DNA of 64,000 nt from Pseudomonas inefficax (GTDB lineage: Bacteria > Pseudomonadota > Gammaproteobacteria > Pseudomonadales > Pseudomonadaceae): assembly GCF_900277125.1 (NCBI RefSeq), contig NZ_OPYN01000137.1:1-64000 (forward strand), written 5' to 3'. Of this stretch, positions 1-7,736 are shown one piece after another (position 1 is the first letter of the stretch; every line of letters begins with the position of its first letter). Both the position numbers and the translations under genes were made by a program. Below the pieces are notes generated by a model. It ran no database searches. It was not told the DNA's origin and worked only from the letters and a program-made list of their open reading frames with translations.

Positions 1-3000
1 CACCTGAACATGCCCGATAACGTGTTCCTGCATGGGCGTCCCGACTACCAGAAGATGCAGCTGGGCAAGACCGAGTCGCGCACCGAATGGCACTATGAGC
101 AACGCAAGGACGACAGCGGCAAGCTGACCTGCCTGCACACCACCGCCACGTTCAAGCCCCATGGCGGCACGCTCGAAAGGGCCACCAGCAGCCTGCACAG
201 CGCCCTGCGCAATCAGCTCATCGACGCGCAAGACACCAATGGCGTGATCACCCGTTATGGCTATGACACTGTCAACCGGCTGGTCGCCGAAACCGTAGCG
301 CCGGACCAGCCCGAGTACACCGCCACCCGCGGCTATCGCTATGGCAGGGTCACGGAAAACCAGCGCACGCTGTGGTACGCCGAGACGACCGACGTCAACA
401 AGGTGGTCACCCGCACCTACCATGACGGGCTCAATCGCCCGGTGCGCGAAGAACGCACCCTGAAGGCGCTGGACGACCCGCAGTCCACCATCACCCGCAA
501 GGTGTGGGAAACCACCTACGACTCGCTTGGCCGCGTCGCCAGCAAAACCCAGTTCGACTACCTGCCCGCCGCGCCTGGCAGCGACAACAGCGACGAGCAG
601 GTCATCGCGCTGACCTCACACTTCAGCTACGGCACCTGGGGGCAACGCTGCCAGGTGCTGCAACCGGATGGCGTCAAGCTCATCAGCCAATTCTCGCCCT
701 TCGGTGCCGACGGCAACAAGATCGAGCAGTGGCAGGAGCGCCCTGACCAGCCGGGCATCAAGCAGCAACACCGTGTGACCGAATACAACCGCTTCGACAA
801 GCCGGTTTACGAATACCGCCTGCATCTGCCCGCCGATGCCGAAGAAGGGGCCAAGCCGGTTCAAGTCGACCGCACCGACTACGTCTACGATGGCCTGGGC
901 CGGGCCGTGACGGAAACGCTCAGCTTCGCGCCCGAGCACAACCTAAAGCCGCGCGTTACCGAGTACAAATATGACCACTGGGCCCGCCTGTTCGAAACCG
1001 TGCGTGCCGATGGCAGCGTGCTGACGCGCACCTTCGACGAACGCAGCACCGCTGAACTGACCACCCTGCTGACAGTGCAAGATCGCAGCGGCGCACCGGC
1101 AAGGGCCGTGTGCAAACGCACGTTCGACGGCCTCGAACGCCTGACCAGCATGGCGGTAGGCCCGCGCCTGGAAACTTACCAATACCAGGGCCAGACCGAC
1201 CTGATGGACTCACGCACCATCAGCAACACCGACCCGGCCCGCAACGACCCACGCAAGCACGTCGAGCGCTACCAGTACAAGCCGGCGCTGACCCTCCAGC
1301 CCACCCATATCACCGCCACGCTCGAAGGCACGCCAGAGCCGCACGCCGCCAACGAAGCCGAATTCGCCTTCCGCCCCACCAGTGCCGAAGTGGTCAGCGC
1401 CGACAATGCCAACGGTGGCCGCGCCTACACCTACACCGACCAGGGCTACCTGGCCGAGGAACAGTGGAGCGTAGACGACAAGGAACAGTACAAGATTCAC
1501 AACCAGCACTCCCTGCAAGGGCGCCTGCGCTACCGCAAGCACAGTGACGGGGTCGCCTGCCTGTATGCGTATGACTCGCTGGGGCGGGTAACCACCGTCA
1601 CCCAGGGCCACCTGCAGGCCAGGCTCGAATACAACAGCCTGGGCCTGCTGGAAACCACCACCACCTGCGATACCCGCGAGCCAGCACGCTTTGTGCGCAC
1701 TACCCAGACCTACGACGACCTGGGCCGTGAACATCGGCGCACGCTCGAAACGCAGGACCACAAGCAAGTACTGGTGTTGAAATGGCTGGATGGCACGACG
1801 CTGCAATCACGCACCCTGTACAACGACAGCGATGCGAACGAGGACGCGTTCCTGCGCAAGGAAGTGTTCGAATATGACGAGCTCAATCGCCTCCGGGCTC
1901 ACGATTACCAGGGTGACTGGGGCACCATACCCAAGGAAGACGAACGCTGGCAGGCCTTGCCGTGCAATACCAAAGGCCGCTCGATCTACTCGCAAACCTT
2001 TGCCTTCGATGCCCTGGACAACCTCGAGCGCTGCGTGACACGGTTTGCCGATGGCAGCAAGGACACCGCGCGCTTCACCTATGCCAACGACGACAGCTTC
2101 CAGCTGACCGAGGTGACCCACACCCACGCGGACTACCCGGCCACGCAAAGCTTCCGCTACGACACGCGCGGCAACATGCTCAACGACGAGCAGGGGCGCA
2201 CCCTGGAGTACGACCTGCGCGGCCGCCTGGAACGCGTGCTGGAAGCAGACGGTAGCGAACTGGCCCGCTACCTGTACGATGGCCATGACCAGTTGCTGGC
2301 CAGTGTGCACGGTGGCAGCCGCGTGGTGCAACGGCGTTACCAGGACCATCGCCTGGACACTACCCAGGAAGGCAACCTGCTGACCCAGTACCTGCTGGAG
2401 GGCAACCATGCCCTGGCGGTGCAGCGCTCGGACGCACCTACCGACCCGCTGTTGCTGCTGACCGACAATGCCGGCAGCATCGTCACCGAGGCCGACCGCG
2501 AAGGCACACGTCATGCCAACTACAGCGCCTATGGCGAACGCCCTGACGACAATGGCATGCGCTGCCTGCTGGCGTTCAATGGCGAGGTGCGCGAGGAAGC
2601 CCTTGGCTGGCACCTGCCCGGCAGCGGCTACCGCGCCTACAACCCGATGCTGATGCGCTTCCACAGCCCCGACTCGCTGGCACCGGAAGAAGCAGGGGTC
2701 AACCCGTACCAGTATGCCCTGGGCAACCCGGTCCGGTGGCGCGACCCTACCGGGCATAAGGTAAGCCCGATTAGCGGCGACAGGGCGCCTCATTACCAGG
2801 ATGATTCAGGCAACAGAATAGTGAGCACACTCAAAACGATAATCGTAGCGCTTTCGGCCGTGGTCCTCGTCGGGTCGATCATCGCTGCGCCATGGGGCCC
2901 CCCTTTGACGCTTCAATTTGGACTGGCCTGGACCGGTGTCGCTTTTCAGGGTGTTGGTCTGGCCCTGCAGATTGCGGGCACAGCCACTCAAAAGAAAAAC

Positions 3001-3477
3001 CCAGAGCTTTCCAACAAGTTAAGCTATGCGGGTTGGGGGGTTACCGCAGTTGGGATGCTATTCACTGGAGCTTCTGTTGTAAGGGGGATTAAAAAACCCA
3101 CCATTTCGAACTGGCGAAATAGAAGGCTTCATCAGGCTCGGGTGAGGGACCATCAAATAACGGGAGACGCTACCAGACAAAATCCGCGATCGATGCGAAA
3201 TTCTCTGACACAAGAGGATAATATATCACTGCAGGAAATCCGAGCACATCGCCCGGCTTCACCCGGTGGTTCGAGGGTTCTACCAGATTATTCGCCTCCA
3301 GCCTATGAGCCGTCATCATTTTCATATAATCCACCGCGAGAAACTTCGCCGTCTCCACCATCATATGATGACTTGTTTCCAAAACCTACGCCACACCCTG
3401 CAACATCTAACGCTATGGATACCAGGATGGATGACCCTGTAAGGCAATCTCAAAGCGCCCGTTCAACCCGCACTTGA
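1..3477 (+). CDS. RHS/YD-repeat protein, 5'-truncated by the window edge
   Basis: A long polymorphic-toxin-type RHS protein. The frame is open to base 1 and no ribosome site precedes the first ATG at base 10, so the true start lies upstream; 1155 residues are visible from that ATG. Many YD-type repeats (YDxxGR, YDSLGRV, YDTRGN, YDLRGRL) build the shell, which ends in the usual RHS core junction NPYQYALGNP..DPTGHK near residue 917. The remaining ~238 residues are the variable tip: two or three hydrophobic stretches (about 938-960, 970-990, 1010-1028), then a basic and Ser/Pro-rich tail. The tip DNA is visibly lower in GC than the shell, as is common for exchanged RHS tips. I do not recognise a toxin fold, and no immunity gene follows in the next 240 bases. 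Delivery route (type VI or otherwise) is not visible. Confidence 0.9.
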   Translation, partial: HLNMPDNVFLHGRPDYQKMQLGKTESRTEWHYEQRKDDSGKLTCLHTTATFKPHGGTLERATSSLHSALRNQLIDAQDTNGVITRYGYDTVNRLVAETVAPDQPEYTATRGYRYGRVTENQRTLWYAETTDVNKVVTRTYHDGLNRPVREERTLKALDDPQSTITRKVWETTYDSLGRVASKTQFDYLPAAPGSDNSDEQVIALTSHFSYGTWGQRCQVLQPDGVKLISQFSPFGADGNKIEQWQERPDQPGIKQQHRVTEYNRFDKPVYEYRLHLPADAEEGAKPVQVDRTDYVYDGLGRAVTETLSFAPEHNLKPRVTEYKYDHWARLFETVRADGSVLTRTFDERSTAELTTLLTVQDRSGAPARAVCKRTFDGLERLTSMAVGPRLETYQYQGQTDLMDSRTISNTDPARNDPRKHVERYQYKPALTLQPTHITATLEGTPEPHAANEAEFAFRPTSAEVVSADNANGGRAYTYTDQGYLAEEQWSVDDKEQYKIHNQHSLQGRLRYRKHSDGVACLYAYDSLGRVTTVTQGHLQARLEYNSLGLLETTTTCDTREPARFVRTTQTYDDLGREHRRTLETQDHKQVLVLKWLDGTTLQSRTLYNDSDANEDAFLRKEVFEYDELNRLRAHDYQGDWGTIPKEDERWQALPCNTKGRSIYSQTFAFDALDNLERCVTRFADGSKDTARFTYANDDSFQLTEVTHTHADYPATQSFRYDTRGNMLNDEQGRTLEYDLRGRLERVLEADGSELARYLYDGHDQLLASVHGGSRVVQRRYQDHRLDTTQEGNLLTQYLLEGNHALAVQRSDAPTDPLLLLTDNAGSIVTEADREGTRHANYSAYGERPDDNGMRCLLAFNGEVREEALGWHLPGSGYRAYNPMLMRFHSPDSLAPEEAGVNPYQYALGNPVRWRDPTGHKVSPISGDRAPHYQDDSGNRIVSTLKTIIVALSAVVLVGSIIAAPWGPPLTLQFGLAWTGVAFQGVGLALQIAGTATQKKNPELSNKLSYAGWGVTAVGMLFTGASVVRGIKKPTISNWRNRRLHQARVRDHQITGDATRQNPRSMRNSLTQEDNISLQEIRAHRPASPGGSRVLPDYSPPAYEPSSFSYNPPRETSPSPPSYDDLFPKPTPHPATSNAMDTRMDDPVRQSQSARSTRT

Positions 3478-3514
3478 GCTTCCCCATCTGAAACGATGAG
3501 GTTAACAGAATCGC

Positions 3515-3634
3515 CGGGGCCGCTTTGCGGCCCTTTCGCGACACAAGGCCGCTCCTACAGGCCATGTTCCATCCGGGGCCTGCGCTGTACCAGTGGGAGC
3601 GGCCTTGCGTCGCGATGGGCTGCAAGGCAGCCCC
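3515..3634. repeat. REP palindrome pair (GGCCTTGTGTCGCGA type)
   Basis: Two inverted copies of the Pseudomonas REP core (GCGACACAAGGCCGCTCC and GGAGCGGCCTTGCGTCGCGA) flanked by GGGGCCGC..GCGGCCC and GGGCTGC..GCAGCCC stems. It lies between the RHS gene and the nuclease gene. Confidence 0.85.
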
Positions 3635-3718
3635 AAGGGCTCTGAAGTGAATCAGCGAGCTCGCCAGCCCGAAGGAAATGATTACAATGCGCGCCCCAAC
3701 CTGAAATATGTTTTTCCC

Positions 3719-4684
3719 ATGAAATCACTGCTTTACGCCGTATCCTTACTCTTTTCCTTCACCCTCCCCGCGCTTGCCAGCCCGCCGGCGACCTTCACCG
3801 AGGCCAAGGTGGTGGCCAAGCAGAAGGTGTACATGGACCAGGCCAGCAGTGCCATGGGCGACCTGTACTGCGGCTGCAAATGGGCCTGGGTGGGCAAGTC
3901 TGGCGGGCGTATCGATGCTGCCTCGTGCGGCTACCAGGCCCGCAAGCAGCAGAACCGCGCCGAACGCACCGAATGGGAGCACATCGTGCCGGCCCATACC
4001 TTCGGCAACCAGCGCCAGTGCTGGAAGAACGGTGGCCGCGAGCATTGTGTGGATGACGACCCGGTGTTCCGCGCCATGGAGGCCGACCTGTTCAACCTGT
4101 ACCCGGCAGTGGGCGAGGTCAACGGCGACCGCAGCAATTTCAACTACGGCATGGTTGCTGGCAATACAGGGCAATACGGCCAGTGCTCCACCAAGGTCGA
4201 CTTCGTGCAGCGTGCTGCCGAACCACGTGACGAGGTGAAAGGCCTGGTTGCCCGCACCACCTTCTACATGTACGACCGATACAAGCTGAGCATGTCGCGC
4301 CAACAGCAGCAGTTGCTGATGGCCTGGGACAAACAGCACCCGGTTTCGGCCTGGGAGAAGGAGCGTAACCGGCGCATTGCCGCGATCATGGGGCATGCCA
4401 ACCCCTTCGTGACCGGGGAACGCAAATGGACTGCCAACTACAAGCCGGTCGGCGGCGGTGTGGTGCAAGCGGTGCCGGCGAAGGCCGCCAAACCTGAGGC
4501 CAAGCCGAGCCTGGCCAGTGCCGGGTCGGTGGGGGCAGTGCTTGGCAACCGCAACAGCCATGTCTATCACCTTTCCGTCGGCTGCCCGGGCTATAACCAG
4601 GTTGCCGCGAAGAACCAGGTCACCTTCGCCACCGAGGGTGAGGCGCAGGCAGCGGGTTATCGCAAGGCGGGCAACTGCCGCTGA
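3719..4684 (+). CDS. endA: Secreted endonuclease I (EndA/NucM-type)
   Basis: A 321-aa DNase of the endonuclease I family, expected in the periplasm or outside the cell. The chosen ATG gives a clean signal peptide (MKSLLYAVSLLFSFTLPALA); the longer open frame upstream runs through a REP element and is not credible. The catalytic core shows TEWEHIVPAH, then AMEADLFNLYPAVGEVNGDR and FNYGM, matching the His-metal finger nuclease pattern. Paired cysteines (YCGCKW, SCGY, QCW, HC) suggest disulfides. A C-terminal extension after about residue 265 (NRNSHVYHLSVGCPGYN..GNC) resembles the small Ada-like metal-binding/SH3-like tail found on other secreted nucleases. The gene appears to stand alone. Confidence 0.9.
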   Translation: MKSLLYAVSLLFSFTLPALASPPATFTEAKVVAKQKVYMDQASSAMGDLYCGCKWAWVGKSGGRIDAASCGYQARKQQNRAERTEWEHIVPAHTFGNQRQCWKNGGREHCVDDDPVFRAMEADLFNLYPAVGEVNGDRSNFNYGMVAGNTGQYGQCSTKVDFVQRAAEPRDEVKGLVARTTFYMYDRYKLSMSRQQQQLLMAWDKQHPVSAWEKERNRRIAAIMGHANPFVTGERKWTANYKPVGGGVVQAVPAKAAKPEAKPSLASAGSVGAVLGNRNSHVYHLSVGCPGYNQVAAKNQVTFATEGEAQAAGYRKAGNCR

Positions 4685-4845
4685 TCGCCTTGTTCGGGGC
4701 CTGCGCGGCCCCATTTGCAATCGGCTTTGCATCGCGAGTGGGCTGCACGGCAGCCCACCCAGGATGACCACCCGTCGCCCAGACGGCACCCCGCCCCCTG
4801 CCTCCAGCCCAACGAATGACAGATCATCCGCTAAGGAGACGTTCC

Positions 4846-5154
4846 ATGATCCGCATTCGCCCCTTCTCTCTGTGCCTTGCCCTTGCCCTGGCCAGCGTCA
4901 CTGGCACCAGCTTCGCCGCAACCGACACAGACACCGATAGCCGCCCGCAAACCGACCAGCAGGGTGGCAAGACCGCCGGTGAAGGCAGCAGCGTCAACAG
5001 CCCTGGCAGCAGCAAAGCCAACGACAGCAGCGACACCGGCAGCAACAGCGATGCCGCCGACGGCGCCGCAGGCGGCTCCAACAGCACTGGCGAAGCCACC
5101 GGCTCCGGTGCCGGGCATTCGGGTGGCACCGCCGAGGACCAGGACAGCCATTGA
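4846..5154 (+). CDS. Small secreted low-complexity protein
   Basis: A 102-aa protein with a signal peptide (cleavage likely after TSFA) followed by a mature region almost wholly of Gly, Ser, Asp, Thr, Asn and Ala. The start at 4846 has an AAGGAG ribosome site about 7 bases upstream; the upstream in-frame ATG at 4816 lacks one and would spoil the signal peptide. No domain is recognised. Disordered composition fits a periplasmic or surface linker-like protein, but the function is unknown. Confidence 0.7.
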   Translation: MIRIRPFSLCLALALASVTGTSFAATDTDTDSRPQTDQQGGKTAGEGSSVNSPGSSKANDSSDTGSNSDAADGAAGGSNSTGEATGSGAGHSGGTAEDQDSH

Positions 5155-5202
5155 GGCCGGCCTGGGCTACACTGCGCCGGAACGCCCTGCCGAGGATTCG
5201 CC

Positions 5203-5754
5203 ATGAACCTCAAACCCTGGCTGCTCACCGCCCTGCTGCCGTGCAGCGTCTTGGCCGTCGCCGGCGGCCAGGGCGCGCTGTCGATCAGCTCATCGTCTTT
5301 CACCGATGGCGGCGTGATCGCCTTGCAACAGGTTGGCCCGGACCCGGCCTGCGGTGCTGGTGAAGAGCGCACTCCGCAACTGAGCTGGGAAAACCTCCCC
5401 GCAGGCACCCGGTCGCTGGCACTGATCATGTTCGACCCAGACGGCGGCAAAGGTATTGGTGTGGTCCACTGGATCGCCTACAACATCGACCCGGCCCAGG
5501 ATGGGCTGAAGGAAGGCGTGGCCGGGCTGACCGGGCAAGGGGTGACGGTGGGGCGCAACTCGCGGGGCACGCTCAGCTACCGAGGCCCCTGCCCACCCGC
5601 CGGCGACAACCCGCACCACTACGCGCTGACGCTGATCGCCACCGACCTGCCATTGGGTACCCTGCCCGAAGGCCTGGACCGCAGCGGTCTGCTGCAACTG
5701 CTGCAAGGCCACGCGCTAGGGGCGCAGAGTCTGGTCGGGCGCTATGGCCATTGA
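5203..5754 (+). CDS. YbhB/YbcL-type PEBP (Raf kinase inhibitor-like) protein
   Basis: A 183-aa protein of the phosphatidylethanolamine-binding family with an N-terminal signal peptide (LKPWLLTALLPCSVLAVAGG), so probably periplasmic. The ligand-site motifs are present: MFDPDGGKGIGVVHWIAYNI and the GPCPPAGDNPHHY segment. Length is normal for bacterial YbhB relatives. The biochemical role of bacterial members is not established. GAGGATT lies 5' of the ATG. It follows the small secreted ORF by 48 bases and may be co-transcribed. Confidence 0.88.
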   Translation: MNLKPWLLTALLPCSVLAVAGGQGALSISSSSFTDGGVIALQQVGPDPACGAGEERTPQLSWENLPAGTRSLALIMFDPDGGKGIGVVHWIAYNIDPAQDGLKEGVAGLTGQGVTVGRNSRGTLSYRGPCPPAGDNPHHYALTLIATDLPLGTLPEGLDRSGLLQLLQGHALGAQSLVGRYGH

Positions 5755-5800
5755 ACCAGGCAGTACAGGAACAATTGATCATCCCCATAGCACTTATCCA

Positions 5801-5830
5801 TTGAATGGCCCAGCCGAACTGAAGTAAGCT
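5801..5830 (+). promoter_or_regulatory. Possible sigma-70 promoter of the DAHP synthase leader
   Basis: TTGAAT at 5801 and TAAGCT at 5825 with 18 bases between them lie just upstream of the leader ORF. The match to consensus is only moderate. Confidence 0.3.
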
Positions 5831-5854
5831 CGGGTTCATTCACTGGAGAGCAAC

Positions 5855-5974
5855 ATGCCGAAACACACCCGCAACCACGCCAACCACACCGGTCGCACCC
5901 TGCGCCCTGTGCTGGCCGTTGCCGGCTGCGTGGCACCTGCCAGCTATTACTTCGGGTATTGGTTTAGCCACTAG
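5855..5974 (+). CDS. Leader peptide of aromatic attenuator (39 aa)
   Basis: A 39-codon ORF preceded by GGAGAG. Its last nine residues are YYFGYWFSH, giving six aromatic codons out of seven just before the stop. Directly after the stop comes a hairpin, then a Rho-independent terminator, then the DAHP synthase gene. This is the arrangement of amino-acid attenuators: ribosome stalling at Tyr/Phe/Trp codons would favour an antiterminator. The peptide itself probably has no function. An alternative reading as a small membrane protein is less likely because the C-terminal composition and the downstream RNA structures fit attenuation so well. Confidence 0.75.
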   Translation: MPKHTRNHANHTGRTLRPVLAVAGCVAPASYYFGYWFSH

Positions 5975-6068
5975 GCGCCGATACCCACACGGCGCCCACC
6001 TTCGAGGGGCCGCCGAACATGAGAATACTCAAACCCCCGGTCGGCTCCCCGACCGGGGGTTTTGCTTT
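5974..6068 (+). terminator. Attenuator: pause hairpin, antiterminator and terminator
   Basis: Three mutually exclusive structures can be read. A pause hairpin is formed by GGCGCCG (5974-5980) with CGGCGCC (5990-5996), starting at the leader stop codon. The terminator has ACCCCCGGTCGG pairing with CCGACCGGGGGT around a short loop (about 6033-6060), followed by TTTTGCTTTT. An antiterminator is possible between GGGG/GCCGA at 6006-6016 and TCGGC/CCCC at 6041-6050, using the 5' arm of the terminator. It would control the DAHP synthase gene downstream. Confidence 0.8.
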
Positions 6069-6110
6069 TCAGGCCTTTGAACAACACCGATTCACATTGA
6101 GGACAGATTC

Positions 6111-6257
6111 ATGAACTACGCCACTTACTACGCAAACACCTTCGCCTGGCGATTTAGCCAATCCCGTTCGGGCCAGCCTGCCGCCTCCGTTCGGTCTTGC
6201 ACAGGTGGCAATGCAGCAACCAATACGAATTCAACGATCTGTCGAACACCTCGATAG
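6111..6257 (+). CDS. Second aromatic-rich leader ORF (48 aa)
   Basis: A 48-codon ORF with GAGGAC upstream. Its first 15 residues (MNYATYYANTFAWRF) contain three Tyr, two Phe and one Trp; the rest is Ser/Thr/Asn-rich and looks non-structural. It lies between the terminator and the DAHP synthase start. No second terminator with a T-run follows, only a weak GCGGG/CCCGC stem near 6268. It may be a second translational sensor of aromatic amino acids or an uncharacterised small protein; the evidence is composition and position only. Confidence 0.5.
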   Translation: MNYATYYANTFAWRFSQSRSGQPAASVRSCTGGNAATNTNSTICRTPR

Positions 6258-6305
6258 GGCCGACCACGCGGGCCAGAACCCGCCGTCCGCCCAGGGAAAA
6301 ACGCC

Positions 6306-7361
6306 ATGCAAGCTTCCAGCCTCGCCCTGACCCAGCCACAAGCAGCCAACACCACCGTCAGCCAGCGCCTGCCCAGCCCGCACCTGCTCAAGCAGCAAAT
6401 GCCGCTGTCGAGCGAACTTACTCAGCAAGTCCATGCCCACCGCCAGGCCATCCGCGACATCCTCGAAGGCCGCGACCAGCGCCTGCTGGTGATCGTTGGC
6501 CCGTGCTCTATCCACGACCCGCGCTCGGCCCTGGAATACGCCGACCGCCTGGCCGCCCTCAGCCGCGAAGTCGACGACAAGCTGCTGTTGGTGATGCGCG
6601 CCTACGTCGAAAAGCCCCGCACAACGGTCGGCTGGAAAGGCCTGGCCTACGACCCGCATCTCGATGGCAGCGACGACATGCACGCCGGCATCGCCCTGTC
6701 CCGCGGGCTGATGCTGAACATGATCGAACGCGGCCTGCCGGTCGCCACCGAACTGCTGCAGCCAATGGCCGCCGGCTACTTCGATGACCTTCTGGCCTGG
6801 GCCGCGATTGGTGCGCGCACTACCGAGTCGCAAATCCACCGCGAAATGGTCAGTGGCCTGGAGTTGCCGGTCGGCTTCAAGAACGGCACCGACGGCGGCA
6901 TCGCCATCGCCAGCGACGCCATGCGCAGCGCCGCCCACCCGCACCGCCACTTCGGCATGGATGCGCAAGGCTACCCGGCCATCATCGAGACCTTGGGCAA
7001 CCCGGACACCCACCTGGTGCTGCGCGGCGGCCACAAGGGCCCGAACTTTGACGCCGACAGCATCGCCATGGCTCGGCAGGCGCTGGCCAAGGCCGGGTTG
7101 CAGGCGCGGATCATGGTCGATTGCAGCCATGCCAACAGCGGCAAGGACCCGGCGCGCCAGCCGGCGGTATTCAACGATGTGCTGGAGCAGCGCCTGGCCG
7201 GCGACCGCTCGATCGTCGGGGTGATGATCGAAGGGCACCTGTTCGACGGCTGCCAGGCGCTAGGCAAGGGTGCGCTGAAATACGGCGTGTCGATCACCGA
7301 CGGCTGCCTGGGCTGGGCCTCGACCGAAACCCTGTTGCGCGAGGCGGCACAAAAACTCTAG
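6306..7361 (+). CDS. aroF: 3-deoxy-7-phosphoheptulonate (DAHP) synthase, type I
   Basis: Condenses phosphoenolpyruvate and erythrose 4-phosphate in the first step of the shikimate pathway. The 351-aa length and motifs match class I-alpha enzymes (AroF/AroG/AroH): VIVGPCSIHDPRSALEYA, RAYVEKPRTTVGWKG, GARTTESQIHREM, GFKNGTDGGI, RGGHKGPN and DCSHANSGKD. A GGGAAA ribosome site precedes the ATG. The gene sits behind an aromatic attenuator, so transcription probably falls when Tyr, Phe or Trp is ample; which effector inhibits the enzyme cannot be told from sequence by eye. A strong terminator follows. Confidence 0.95.
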   Translation: MQASSLALTQPQAANTTVSQRLPSPHLLKQQMPLSSELTQQVHAHRQAIRDILEGRDQRLLVIVGPCSIHDPRSALEYADRLAALSREVDDKLLLVMRAYVEKPRTTVGWKGLAYDPHLDGSDDMHAGIALSRGLMLNMIERGLPVATELLQPMAAGYFDDLLAWAAIGARTTESQIHREMVSGLELPVGFKNGTDGGIAIASDAMRSAAHPHRHFGMDAQGYPAIIETLGNPDTHLVLRGGHKGPNFDADSIAMARQALAKAGLQARIMVDCSHANSGKDPARQPAVFNDVLEQRLAGDRSIVGVMIEGHLFDGCQALGKGALKYGVSITDGCLGWASTETLLREAAQKL

Positions 7362-7371
7362 GCAGCGGGTT

Positions 7372-7422
7372 GCAAGCCTGGCGAGACATACCCCGGACAA
7401 GTGCGCTAGGCTTGCCTTTTTT
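7372..7422 (+). terminator. Rho-independent terminator after DAHP synthase gene
   Basis: GCAAGCCTGGCG (7372-7383) pairs with CGCTAGGCTTGC (7404-7415), a 12-bp stem with one G-T pair and a 20-base loop, followed by CTTTTTT. Confidence 0.75.
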
Positions 7423-7441
7423 ACCCCAAGGAGCAGTACCC

Positions 7442-7723
7442 ATGGCCCGTGCAACCGCCCGCCACATCCTGGTCAGCAGCGAAGATAAATGCAACGAACT
7501 GAAAGCCCAGATCGAAGCAGGCGCCGACTTCGCTGAAATCGCCAAAGCCAACTCCACCTGCCCGTCCAGCCGCCAGGGCGGTGACTTGGGCTCGTTCGGC
7601 CCAGGCCAGATGGTCAAGGAATTCGATACCGTGGTGTTCAGCGCCCCGATCAACACCGTGCAAGGCCCGGTGAAGACCCAGTTCGGCTACCACCTGCTGG
7701 AAGTGACCAGCCGCCAGGACTAA
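7442..7723 (+). CDS. ppiC: Parvulin-type peptidyl-prolyl cis-trans isomerase
   Basis: A 93-aa single-domain parvulin, the size of E. coli PpiC, without signal peptide and so cytoplasmic. Motifs: ATARHILVSSEDKC at the N-terminus, SRQGGDLGSFGPGQMVKEFD in the middle and VKTQFGYHLLEV at the end, covering the catalytic His/Cys/Phe positions of the family. AAGGAG lies 8 bases upstream of the ATG. A shorter relative with the same fold lies at 18.6 kb. Confidence 0.93.
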   Translation: MARATARHILVSSEDKCNELKAQIEAGADFAEIAKANSTCPSSRQGGDLGSFGPGQMVKEFDTVVFSAPINTVQGPVKTQFGYHLLEVTSRQD

Positions 7724-7736
7724 GTCCGCGCAGCCG

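Noticed and set aside
4690..4761. REP-like stems (GGGGCCTGCGCGGCCCC and GGGCTGCACGGCAGCCC) after the nuclease gene
   Set aside because: The central REP core is missing; may be a decayed REP or terminator-like hairpin, but not enough to call.
6262..6290. Second terminator before the DAHP synthase start
   Set aside because: Only a 5-bp GCGGG/CCCGC stem and no T-run.
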